Origin: Verrucomicrobia bacterium Opi.OSU.00C
GTDB lineage: Bacteria > Verrucomicrobiota > Verrucomicrobiia > Opitutales > PNEW01
Assembly (NCBI GenBank): GCA_002922725.1
Contig: PNEW01000012.1
Span: 1 to 33,885, forward strand
Length of the DNA stretch: 33,885 bases
Direction of reading: 5' to 3'
Made by a program: the position numbers and the translations under genes. The notes beneath the pieces were generated by a model. The model did not search any database. It was not told the origin of the DNA and was given only the letters and a program-made list of their open reading frames with translations. Shown in pieces: positions 25,293-33,683 of this stretch (position 1 is its first letter; every line of letters starts with the position of its first letter).

Positions 25293-26297
25293 ATGAAAAC
25301 TGTTATGGGAATAGATGGAGGAGGGACACAAACACGTGCTGTAATTTTTAACGACAAAGGACTTTTACTTGGAATCGGGGTTGCCGAGTCTTCAAACCCT
25401 AATGTTGTAGGACAAAAGCAATCCATAAGTGCGCTCAAGATAGCAATGACTGCTGCCTGTGATAGTGCCGAGATAAAGTTAAATAGTATGGATTCTGTGT
25501 TTCTCGGAATCTCCGGATTACCCCGGGTTAATCGCGAAGTTTTTAAAAAGACATTAACTGATAAACTATCGTTTACCACATCTCAATCTTTTGCCATTGA
25601 TCATGATTTGCATATAGCTTTAACGGGAGGACTAGTAGGTGAACCGGGAATAGTACTCGTTGTTGGTACTGGATCAGCTTGCTACGGACTGAAGAAGGAT
25701 GGAAGTCGAAGTCAATCTGGTGGTTGGGGCTACCTAGTTGACGATTTTGGTAGTGCTTATTGGATAGGATTACAGGCTTTGGCCGCGGTCGCCCAATCTG
25801 CTGATCAACGTGCCAAACCCACTGCACTAACCCATGTGATCAAGGAAGCCTTGGAACTGGGTGAAATAAACCAGTTGATCAGTCGTATTTACGATCCAAG
25901 TTTCAGTCGAGATGAGATAGCATCACTGGCTCCCCATGTTTTCTTTACTGCGACTTCAGGAGATACTACTGCCTTGGCAATCATTCACCGGGGATGCGAA
26001 GAACTAGCACGCATGACAACAACAGTGGCCCGGAAACTCCATTGGAATAATGCGCCTTTAAAAATAGTGATAACGGGTGGTGTAGCACGCGCAAAAAAGC
26101 AATTTCTGAATCCATTAAACGCAGCATTAAAAAACAACTTGCCTCAGGCAACATTGATCAAACCAATCTTACCCCCAGTTTTCGGTGCAGTACTACTTGC
26201 GTACAAGTTAATTAATATTTCACCTAGTGAATCCCTTATCAAGAAACTTAAAGATCAGGCTGCTAATAATATGGTAGATTTTGCTGATAAGGTCTGA
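25293..26297 (+). CDS. BadF/BadG/BcrA/BcrD-type sugar kinase (N-acetylglucosamine kinase-like)
   Basis: 334 aa from the ATG at 25293; an in-frame GTG at 25284 and ATG at 25305 are alternatives. It has the ASKHA fold: the phosphate-1 loop GIDGGGTQTRAV at residues 6-17, a probable catalytic Asp105 in IDHDLHIAL, phosphate-2 GTGSACYG at 126-132, the GGWGYLVDDFGS stretch at 143-154 typical of GlcNAc kinases, and an adenosine motif VITGGVA near 264. The likely reaction is ATP-dependent phosphorylation of GlcNAc, glucosamine or a similar amino sugar. It would suit the Kelch-symporters nearby, whose propeller is of the sialic-acid type, but no sialate lyase or epimerase is in the window. Its start region is shared with the divergent PhyH gene. 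Confidence 0.85.
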   Translation: MKTVMGIDGGGTQTRAVIFNDKGLLLGIGVAESSNPNVVGQKQSISALKIAMTAACDSAEIKLNSMDSVFLGISGLPRVNREVFKKTLTDKLSFTTSQSFAIDHDLHIALTGGLVGEPGIVLVVGTGSACYGLKKDGSRSQSGGWGYLVDDFGSAYWIGLQALAAVAQSADQRAKPTALTHVIKEALELGEINQLISRIYDPSFSRDEIASLAPHVFFTATSGDTTALAIIHRGCEELARMTTTVARKLHWNNAPLKIVITGGVARAKKQFLNPLNAALKNNLPQATLIKPILPPVFGAVLLAYKLINISPSESLIKKLKDQAANNMVDFADKV

Positions 26298-26391
26298 CCT
26301 TGTTCTTTCTTAGTACGTTATATATAAGGTGGTAATCCAAAGGGAAAACAAAAGATACAGATACGAATATTCCTCAGAAATTTATAATTTA

Positions 26392-26468
26392 TGGTCGGGG
26401 TGACTGGACTTGAACCAGCGACCTCTGCGTCCCGAACGCAGCGCTCTACCAGGCTGAGCTACACCCCG
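26392..26468 (-). tRNA. tRNA-Pro (CGG)
   Basis: On the reverse strand a full cloverleaf can be drawn. The acceptor stem is CGGGGTG/CACCCCG with discriminator A and an encoded CCA. The D arm has GCTC/GAGC. The anticodon stem CTGCG/CGCAG encloses the loop TTCGGGA, anticodon CGG. The T arm is GCTGG-TTCAAGT-CCAGT. The C1-G72 pair fits bacterial tRNA-Pro. It stands between the convergent kinase gene and the long PhyH gene. tRNA genes are common integration sites, but no attachment repeat or integrase is seen here. Confidence 0.95.
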
Positions 26469-26541
26469 GAAAGTCTTGATAATCAATCAAGTTGTAAATA
26501 TGTATACTTTTTTGTGTAAGCTTTATCTTAAAAAGTATCTA

Positions 26542-26570
26542 ATAGTATTAGCGGTTGTCAGATATATCAA
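26542..26570 (-). promoter_or_regulatory. Candidate promoter of the tRNA-Pro gene
   Basis: On the reverse strand TTGATA (26570-26565; five of six to the -35 consensus) and TACTAT (26547-26542; four of six to the -10) have an ideal 17-nt spacer. The tRNA begins about 70 nt downstream. A 7-nt inverted repeat (26554-26560 and 26575-26581, GTTGTCA/TGACAAC) overlaps the -35 region and might be an operator or a weak end-hairpin of the upstream gene. Consensus matching by eye only. Confidence 0.45.
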
Positions 26571-26681
26571 TTTTTGACAACTGACAGTCAAGGGGAGAAA
26601 TCAGAAAGTCTACACTTTGAATACGACATCCTTCAAAATTGCGGTGGTTCCAGAAGTTTTAGGGTTAGGGGGTGGTTTTTT

Positions 26682-27899
26682 TTAGTGAGCGAATTTTTTT
26701 GCTTGCTCCATCGATTCACCGACTCCGCGTATGCAACCCTCAGTTTCCCACCGTTGAATAGCATCTGCGTCTTTGTGATCCAGTTTTCCGTTGTTTTTGA
26801 GTTTCCGAATTTCCTTACCACTGCACCACCGGAACTTCGACCTGAGTGAGCGAGTAGCCATTATACCTTTCCTATCATGGTAGGCGTAAACACGGCGGAC
26901 ACCGTCCTCATTGCAATAATCAGTAATGTAAGTCATCCACGGGATATCGAGACCATATCTCTTCTGTAGCGAACGAGCTAGTTGCCCAATTACATCGGCT
27001 GTGACTGACTCCTTCACTAACTTTTTCAATGGAGCCACACCCGGCAATTTCCAATCATTGGCATTATCTTCCAAGAGTAGGAAACTACCTCCATGATCAA
27101 TAATCAACCGTGCTTCCGTAAAAGACTGGTCCCCGTGATGCGGTACAAATCTTTTGCCAGCCTCGCTAAAAACCGAGAAAGCTCTCTCGCGAAACAGCTG
27201 CGGCCCACATCCCGGCGGTGCATCGATGGCCCGGTATTTAAGGTAGATCCCGTACCGATCGTGTTTGGAATCGTTGCCCTTGCCCTCGTGCCAGGTGAAC
27301 CCGTGCATGAAGCAAAGGTCGCCCCGCTTCAGTTCCGCATCGATCAGTGGCGCGATATCGGATGCCTGGGCACGATAGACCTCGCTAACCTTGTCGGTGA
27401 CCGGCACGATCTTCGATTTTCTGTGCGAGCCGGGGGAAAGGAATAAGGGGCCGGTTTCATTATCTAGATCAGTGAGTGGAATAATCGCAAATAGCCAATT
27501 GAGAGACGAACCTGCCTGCTGGTAGGTCTTATAGTCGCAGTGTCCGGTGAGGTGGCTCCCTTGGTAGTCGCCACTAGTACCACTGGCTCCGGGCGTTTTC
27601 AAGTAAGAAACGAAGGCTGAAAGACAGGCGTGACCTCCAAGAAGCGATTCGACTGAATCAATAACGGCCTGATGTTCGCCAATTCTCAACAAGTTCGGAT
27701 CGTTCTGATACTGCCCTTCAACAGTATACAAAGTCTTCGGTGACGGATAGACTTTTCCACAGCTGCTACAATTGCCGGATGTAACCGCTCCGTAAACTCC
27801 ACGGTCTAGGTGCTCCAATTCTTTATCAGTAAACACCCCCTTTATGACGAGATAACCATTTTTATCGTAAAATTGTCTTTGCTTTAAAGTCAGTTTCAT
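26682..27899 (-). CDS. Long PhyH-family dioxygenase with a degenerate Nudix-like C-terminal domain
   Basis: 405 aa. Residues 1-235 are a PhyH domain with iron ligands His120 and Asp122 (GHCDY) and His204 (TWHEGKG), and Arg215 for 2-oxoglutarate. Residues about 262-390 are extra. They read like a Nudix fold: a first strand with FLLLED, then W-K-LPG (283-287), a helix ending LQKRYGL (311-317) where Nudix boxes have REhxEEhG, a strand VYAYHDRKG, and a late FRWCSGKEIRKL...GKLDHKDADAIQRW (357-384) like the region closing many Nudix domains. The acidic metal-binding residues of the Nudix box are missing, so this part would bind rather than hydrolyse, if the reading is right. It is a distant relative of the array genes. 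Codon choice looks more GC-rich than its neighbours, a possible sign of transfer. Confidence 0.75.
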   Translation of the reverse strand: MKLTLKQRQFYDKNGYLVIKGVFTDKELEHLDRGVYGAVTSGNCSSCGKVYPSPKTLYTVEGQYQNDPNLLRIGEHQAVIDSVESLLGGHACLSAFVSYLKTPGASGTSGDYQGSHLTGHCDYKTYQQAGSSLNWLFAIIPLTDLDNETGPLFLSPGSHRKSKIVPVTDKVSEVYRAQASDIAPLIDAELKRGDLCFMHGFTWHEGKGNDSKHDRYGIYLKYRAIDAPPGCGPQLFRERAFSVFSEAGKRFVPHHGDQSFTEARLIIDHGGSFLLLEDNANDWKLPGVAPLKKLVKESVTADVIGQLARSLQKRYGLDIPWMTYITDYCNEDGVRRVYAYHDRKGIMATRSLRSKFRWCSGKEIRKLKNNGKLDHKDADAIQRWETEGCIRGVGESMEQAKKFAH

Positions 27900-28232
27900 A
27901 GTGATTATTTACTCTCGGAAGTCGGTCCCAGGAAGTGGATCTAAAACTCTGTATATTCGCGGATGGGGATAATGATGTCAATGTCGAGAAGTTGTAAGAG
28001 GGCAAAATGTGGAATCATTTTTAAACTCTGAACAGCAGCAGCGAATAACCACAGCGGGTTTGTTAATTTAGGAAATACTTATATTACTTTTAAAGCCTTG
28101 CAAGGATGAGTCGAGGGGATTACATTGAGAACAGTTTGTATGCTATAGTTAGTTAAAACTTAATATATTTATGTAAAACGAGAAGAGATAAAATAAGTTT
28201 TCCCTTTTACAGGCCCATTAAACTTAAATTTT
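27900..28232. other. Intergenic region between divergent PhyH and symporter genes
   Basis: This 333-nt stretch separates two divergent genes and should hold both promoters. I see no open reading frame worth calling, no RNA gene and no strong repeat. The right third is very AT-rich. No match to a -35/-10 pair was good enough to name, and no Shine-Dalgarno sequence precedes the ATG at 28233. Confidence 0.5.
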
Positions 28233-30815
28233 ATGAAGTGTTGTTATATCATCTTTTGGGGTATTGCCTCTATTTTATTTTTAACTGGCTGCAATCAAAC
28301 AGAAGAGTTAATACAACAGGAGAATATCATTTGGAGAGAACTTCCTGAACTGCCAAATGCTTTGGGGTTGAGTGGCGCATTCTCTGGTCTCAGTAATGGA
28401 GCACTGATCGTGGCGGGAGGTGTTGAATTCAATGGAGATTCTGAAAGGATTGAGAAGACAGAAAACTGGAAAGGTACACTTTCAGTTTTAGAGAGTAACG
28501 AGGAAGCAACGTGGTTAAGTGATTTCACACTCCAAGAGCCACGTGCTTATGGGGCCTCGGTAAGCACAGGTAAAAGCTTAATCTTAATCGGTGGAGAAAA
28601 TGCCGAGGGCTATCTAAGCGCAGTCAGCAAACTTACATGGGACCCATCGACAAAGCGGGTTAACGAGGAACGCTTACCATCACTCCCTTATGCAATCGCC
28701 TATTCCGGTGCGGCAATAAATGATTCGATTTTATATATTGTAGGAGGGCAGGTAGGAGATGAGGTGACAGCCACCGCGAATATTTTCTTGGCGCTCAATC
28801 TAAAAAACCTGGAGGCGGGGTGGAAGGAACTGGTAACTTGGGAGGGGCCGGCTCGAAGAAAGGCGATTACTGCTGCACAAAGTATTGGTAATATTACCTA
28901 TATTTATATCATCGGCGGTGAAGGTTTAAATAAAGATGCAGAAGGTAAGATTCATTCGACGCCGCTCACCGATGGCTATCGCTACTCGCTTCAATATAAA
29001 GAATGGAAGCGCATATCTGATAGCCCGCAACCAATTACGGCGTCCCCGGCAATCAAATACGGTCAATCCCATATTCTCGTATTTGGTGGAGCTATGGAGC
29101 AGAAGTTAAGTGACGGTAGAGAAGACAAGCCACCTGCTAATACGAGTGATTTACTGGTTTATCATACAATTACCGATACATGGATAAAAAGAGGTAAGGT
29201 CCCATTAAATGTGAAGGCGACCGAAGCGATCGCCTATAAAAGTGGCATAGTCCTTGTCAGTGGGGAGACGGACGCAAAAAAAACGACACCGAAGGTTCAA
29301 ATCATGTACCATGACAAAGGTGCACAGGCATCATTCGGGTTAATAAACTACACTTTTCTCATCTTCTACATGGTCGTAATGGTTTACCTTGGGATTTATT
29401 TTTCCAAACGGGAGAAAGGGACTAACGATTACTTTCTCGCTGGGCGACGCATCCCCTGGTGGGCTGCTGGAATCAGCGTGCTGGGTACGGGCCTCAGCGC
29501 ATTAACTTATATTTCACATCCAGCAATGGCTTATTCCATGGATTGGTTTGCCTTCCCGGCAAAGATAGGGATTATAATCGCCCCGATCATCACGATATAC
29601 TGTTTTTTACCATTCTTTAGAAGACTCAATGTTACGTCGGCTTATGAGTACCTGGAAAAACGCTTTAATCTCCCGGTTCGCTTATATGGCAGTGCCCAAT
29701 TTATCGTTTTTCAATTGGTACGTATCAGTCTCATTCTCTATTTACCCGGGATTGTATTATCCACGATCACGGGTATAAACATCTATGTATGTGTATTATC
29801 GATGGGGCTACTCAGTACCTTTTACACGGTGCTTGGTGGAATTGAAGCGGTAGTGTGGTCAGATGTTATTCAAGTTATAGTTTTCTTTGCTGGCATCATT
29901 CTAGCTATCATCATTGTTACTTTCCATGTTGATGGTGGGGTGATGGGGGTCATTGAAATTGGAATGGCCGATGATAAGTATCGCATGCTGTATCTGGACT
30001 GGGATATCACGGCGCCGGTTTTATGGGTGGTTGTGGTAGGAAATTCTTTCAACTGTTTAGTGCAGTATACCGCAGACCAAGGAATGATCCAACGTTACCT
30101 TACAACTAAGGATGAAAAATCAGCGGCAAAAGGACTATGGTTAAATGTAATCATAGCTATTCCCGTGGGGTTGCTATTTTTTATCATGGGTGCAGCTCTC
30201 TATGCCTATTATAAGTCACACCCAGCTAATATTAGTTTAGGGATGCAAAATGATGCTATCTATCCTCTCTTCACAGCGCAGAGAATACCCGTCGGTTTGG
30301 CTGGGTTTGTCATAGCAGCGATCTTTTCCGCAGCAATGTCAAGTTTGGACAGCAGTATGAATTCGATAGCGACCGCATTTGTCACCGATTTTTACCGAAG
30401 ATTCAAGCCTGATAAGTCAGAACACCAATATTTAAATTTAGCCCGGTGGGTTACCTTGATAATTGGTCTTTTTGGAACCGCTTTTGCCCTCGTCCTTGTG
30501 ACTTTTGACATTAAATCGGTAACTTTATTTAATGTAGCGATTATCGGCTTATTAAGCAGTGGACTCGCTGCTTTGTTTGCCTTAGGTGTTTTGACCCGTC
30601 GCGCTAATGGGATCGGTGTTCTAATCGGTGCGATAACCAGTGCAATCTGCCTTTATTTCATTAAATTTTACACACCTATTAATTTTTACTTCTATGCCTG
30701 TCCCGGTTTCATCATCTGTTTTGTTGTGGGCTATCTAGTGAGTATGGTTATACCGGTGAAAGATAAATCACTTGAGGGACTTACCCTTTATACGATCGTG
30801 AGGAAGGGTGATTGA
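28233..30815 (+). CDS. Lipoprotein Kelch-propeller (mutarotase-like) / sodium:solute symporter fusion, copy 1
   Basis: 860 aa with three parts. Residues 1-20 are a lipoprotein signal with lipobox LTGC (Cys20). About 30-365 is a six-bladed Kelch propeller: six strands end in a GG or SGE turn (ALIVAGG, LILIGGE, LYIVGGQ, YIIGGEG, ILVFGGA, IVLVSGE), resembling the circularly permuted relatives of the sialic-acid mutarotase NanM/YjhT. From about 369 follows a sodium:solute symporter (SSS) of roughly 13 helices, with YFLAGRRIPWWAAG, GTGLSALTYIS and EYLEKRFNLPVRLYG near its start and SAAMSSLDSSMNS as the typical late sodium-site helix. In SSS proteins the N-terminus faces outward, so the propeller would lie in the periplasm and could set the anomer before uptake. 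The substrate is probably a sugar or sugar acid. A paralogue follows. Confidence 0.88.
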   Translation: MKCCYIIFWGIASILFLTGCNQTEELIQQENIIWRELPELPNALGLSGAFSGLSNGALIVAGGVEFNGDSERIEKTENWKGTLSVLESNEEATWLSDFTLQEPRAYGASVSTGKSLILIGGENAEGYLSAVSKLTWDPSTKRVNEERLPSLPYAIAYSGAAINDSILYIVGGQVGDEVTATANIFLALNLKNLEAGWKELVTWEGPARRKAITAAQSIGNITYIYIIGGEGLNKDAEGKIHSTPLTDGYRYSLQYKEWKRISDSPQPITASPAIKYGQSHILVFGGAMEQKLSDGREDKPPANTSDLLVYHTITDTWIKRGKVPLNVKATEAIAYKSGIVLVSGETDAKKTTPKVQIMYHDKGAQASFGLINYTFLIFYMVVMVYLGIYFSKREKGTNDYFLAGRRIPWWAAGISVLGTGLSALTYISHPAMAYSMDWFAFPAKIGIIIAPIITIYCFLPFFRRLNVTSAYEYLEKRFNLPVRLYGSAQFIVFQLVRISLILYLPGIVLSTITGINIYVCVLSMGLLSTFYTVLGGIEAVVWSDVIQVIVFFAGIILAIIIVTFHVDGGVMGVIEIGMADDKYRMLYLDWDITAPVLWVVVVGNSFNCLVQYTADQGMIQRYLTTKDEKSAAKGLWLNVIIAIPVGLLFFIMGAALYAYYKSHPANISLGMQNDAIYPLFTAQRIPVGLAGFVIAAIFSAAMSSLDSSMNSIATAFVTDFYRRFKPDKSEHQYLNLARWVTLIIGLFGTAFALVLVTFDIKSVTLFNVAIIGLLSSGLAALFALGVLTRRANGIGVLIGAITSAICLYFIKFYTPINFYFYACPGFIICFVVGYLVSMVIPVKDKSLEGLTLYTIVRKGD

Positions 30816-31060
30816 TAGGAAATTTTCAGCTTAAAATAGTGAATCACTTTTAATATAAAATTTCGTCTACCTCTTCATTGGAACATGTAACCGTAAATAA
30901 CTAATTTAATTTGTTATCCAACAAAGACCAATATTATATGCATTAGTTAAAATTGGATAGTACCGTATTGCTTGCTGTTTTTATCATTTAATCCTTAAAA
31001 TTAGATTAAGTTTTAAACTGGACACCAGCTATATTCAAAGACACCGTCGTTTGAGAACTT

Positions 31061-33643
31061 ATGAGACAACTATTTAGCCTTTCGTTAATTTTTTTAGGTA
31101 TTTTATTAATTACGGGTTGTAGTGGGACTGAAGCACCAGAATCAGAAGCCATAAGTTGGGAAGAACTCCCCGAACTTCCTAATACAGTTGGCTTAGGAGG
31201 TGCCTTTGCCGGGGTGAGTAACGGTGCTTTGATCGTTGCCGGTGGTGCGAATTTCCCCAATGACCCTGAGTGGGATAATGGGAGTAAAGTTTGGTATGAT
31301 AATATTTATGTGTTAACATCTGAAAATAAGGAAAAGGGATGGTTGACTGGATTTAAACTTGATCAACCTCTTGGCTATGGAGCCTCGGTTAGCACGGGGG
31401 ATAGCTTGATTCTGATTGGCGGTAGTCATGCAGAGGGTTATCATGACGGAGTCACAAAACTCACATGGAATTCTGAGACCCAGAAAATTGAACAAAATCC
31501 CCTTCCATCATTACCGCAACCATTGGCTTTAAGTGATGCAGCGAAGGTTAAAAATACATTATACGTCGTAGGTGGTCATGTCGGCAGTAGTAGCAAAAGT
31601 TTAACTAATGTATTCTGGTCACTCGACTTAAATAAGATAGATGCTGAGTGGGAAATATTGGATGCTTGGGAAGGGGCTGCCCGAAGAAAAGCATTTGTTA
31701 CCACTCAGAGCCAAGGTGATAGAACTTATTTATATGTTTTTGGAGGTGAAAATCTAATCAGTGAAGAAAATGGAAAAACTAAAACCACACCTTTAACTGA
31801 TGCTTACAAGTACTCTCCAAGGTTTAAGCAATGGGAGCGTATAACTGATACACCTCATCCAATCACGGCAGCCCCGGGTTTAGCATATGGGCAATCACAC
31901 ATCCTTATTTTTGGCGGTGCGACGGGTGATCATCTAGGGTATATATTGCACGATGATCATCCTGGTTTTTCTACTGATTTACTTGTTTATCATACAATCA
32001 CTGACACCTGGTTGAACCGTGGAGAAATTCCGATAGGTGTAGTTACTGCAGAGGCCGTAGCTTGGGGAAGTGGAATTGCACTTACAAGTGGTGAGACTAG
32101 ACCGAGCAGAAGAACATCCAAAGTTCAGCTTATGGTGCATGACACCGGTGCACGTGCTACTTTTGGCTTCGTTAATTACTTCTTTATTGTGGCTTACATG
32201 ATAGGTCTTGTCGTTATGGGGTTGTATTTTTCGAAACGCGAAAAAGGAATGGACGATTATTTTCTCGCTGGGCGCCGCGTTCCCTGGTGGGCTTCAGGGC
32301 TTAGTGTCTTAGGGACAGGGCTAAGTGCACTTACCTATATTTCTTTGCCTGCATTAATTTATGGTACGGATTGGTTTATGTATCCAGCTTATTTTGGACT
32401 TGTACTAGTCCCTATTATTACGATCTATTTTTATCTACCTTTCTATAGAAGACTTAATATTGTCTCAGCTTTTGAATACCTTGAAAAACGTTTTAACCTT
32501 CCAGTCCGCTTATACGGTAGTACTCAGTTTATCCTCTTTCAGTTGGTTCGCATCAGTATTGTGATGTATTTGCCTGCAATCGTACTTTCTACGATTACTG
32601 GGATAAATATTTACGTGTGTATCCTTTCTATGGGACTACTAAGTACTTTTTATACTGTACTCGGTGGAATTGAAGCAGTAGTTTGGACTGATGTTGTCCA
32701 AGTAATTATCTTTTTTGGTGGTATTATAGTGGCTCTTATTGTTATTCCCTTTTATGTCGATGGAGGGGTTGCGAGTATTTTCAAAACCGCGGTTGAAGAT
32801 GATAAGTTCCGTGTCCTTTACTTGGAATGGGATATTACCGCGACAACCTTTTGGGTTGTTGCTATTGGTGGTGGATTTGGTACCTTAATTCAGTATACCT
32901 CGGATCAAGCGATGATCCAAAGGTATCTCACAACTAAGGATGAAAAAGCTGCTGCTAAAGGTTTATGGTTAAACGTCGCATTGACTATACCTACGGGATT
33001 ATTATTTTATTTAATGGGGACTGCACTATATGTTTTTTATAAGTCACATCCCGAAAGTCTTAACATGGGGATGCAGAATGACGCCATTTTACCTTTATTT
33101 ATTTCTCAGAAAATCCCCATTGGTCTTGCTGGATTTGTAATTGCTGCTATTTTTTCTGCTGCTATGTCAAGCTTGGACAGTGGAATGAATTCAATGTCTA
33201 CGGCCTTTGTGACTGATTTTTACAGACGTCTCAAACCACACACAACAGAGCACGGTTCTTTAAATGTTGCGCGAATGACCACGCTTATTATTGGGTTATT
33301 TGGAACTGTTGTTGCTTTGATTATGGTAACCTTTGATATCAAGTCTGCTTCCTTATTTTTTACCTCGGTGATAGGGTTATTCAGCAGTGGTTTGGCTGGG
33401 TTATTTGCTCTTGGTATATTTACCCGAAGGGCCAATGGGATGGGTGCTTTTATTGGAGCTATTACGAGCGCGGTAGTTCTATTTTTTATAAAATTCTATA
33501 CACCAATAAATTATTTCCTTTACGCTTTTATTGGATTTGCTGTTTGTTTCATCGTAGGGTACATCTTAAGCGTTTTTATTCCAGAGAAAGAAAAATCCTT
33601 GAATGGGCTTACGCTCTATACTTCATTTTCTAGGGGAGATTGA
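31061..33643 (+). CDS. Lipoprotein Kelch-propeller (mutarotase-like) / sodium:solute symporter fusion, copy 2
   Basis: 860 aa, exactly the length of copy 1 and alignable over nearly all of it. The lipobox is ITGC (Cys20). The propeller strands are ALIVAGG, LILIGGS, LYVVGGH, LYVFGGEN, ILIFGGA and IALTSGE. The symporter part has YFLAGRRVPWWASG, GTGLSALTYIS and SAAMSSLDSGMNS. Differences cluster in the propeller (for example an extra NFPNDPEWDNG stretch near 63-73, compensated elsewhere) and in the first helices, so the substrates may differ. Codons are more AT-rich than in copy 1. A 245-nt gap separates the copies, enough for an independent promoter. It converges on the partial gene at the right edge. 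Confidence 0.88.
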   Translation: MRQLFSLSLIFLGILLITGCSGTEAPESEAISWEELPELPNTVGLGGAFAGVSNGALIVAGGANFPNDPEWDNGSKVWYDNIYVLTSENKEKGWLTGFKLDQPLGYGASVSTGDSLILIGGSHAEGYHDGVTKLTWNSETQKIEQNPLPSLPQPLALSDAAKVKNTLYVVGGHVGSSSKSLTNVFWSLDLNKIDAEWEILDAWEGAARRKAFVTTQSQGDRTYLYVFGGENLISEENGKTKTTPLTDAYKYSPRFKQWERITDTPHPITAAPGLAYGQSHILIFGGATGDHLGYILHDDHPGFSTDLLVYHTITDTWLNRGEIPIGVVTAEAVAWGSGIALTSGETRPSRRTSKVQLMVHDTGARATFGFVNYFFIVAYMIGLVVMGLYFSKREKGMDDYFLAGRRVPWWASGLSVLGTGLSALTYISLPALIYGTDWFMYPAYFGLVLVPIITIYFYLPFYRRLNIVSAFEYLEKRFNLPVRLYGSTQFILFQLVRISIVMYLPAIVLSTITGINIYVCILSMGLLSTFYTVLGGIEAVVWTDVVQVIIFFGGIIVALIVIPFYVDGGVASIFKTAVEDDKFRVLYLEWDITATTFWVVAIGGGFGTLIQYTSDQAMIQRYLTTKDEKAAAKGLWLNVALTIPTGLLFYLMGTALYVFYKSHPESLNMGMQNDAILPLFISQKIPIGLAGFVIAAIFSAAMSSLDSGMNSMSTAFVTDFYRRLKPHTTEHGSLNVARMTTLIIGLFGTVVALIMVTFDIKSASLFFTSVIGLFSSGLAGLFALGIFTRRANGMGAFIGAITSAVVLFFIKFYTPINYFLYAFIGFAVCFIVGYILSVFIPEKEKSLNGLTLYTSFSRGD

Positions 33644-33664
33644 TAGAATTAGTAACGGATTAAT

Positions 33665-33683
33665 CTCACTACTCAATAGTGAG
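33665..33683. terminator. Possible weak hairpin between convergent genes
   Basis: CTCACTA (33665-33671) and TAGTGAG (33677-33683) form a 7-bp stem with a 5-nt loop, 22 nt after the stop of the second symporter and overlapping the stop codon of the convergent partial gene. No T-run follows on either strand, so intrinsic termination is uncertain. Confidence 0.3.

Noticed and set aside
26392..26468. tRNA-Pro as an integration site for a genomic island
   Set aside because: No integrase gene and no second copy of the tRNA end were found in the window.
26574..26849. Forward open frame of 91 codons opposite the end of the long PhyH gene
   Set aside because: It lies antisense over a well supported coding region, has no recognisable domain and no ribosome-binding site; a shadow frame.
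25293..33643. Complete sialic acid catabolic cluster
   Set aside because: A GlcNAc-kinase-like gene and mutarotase-type propellers are present, but no lyase (NanA), epimerase (NanE) or sialidase is seen.
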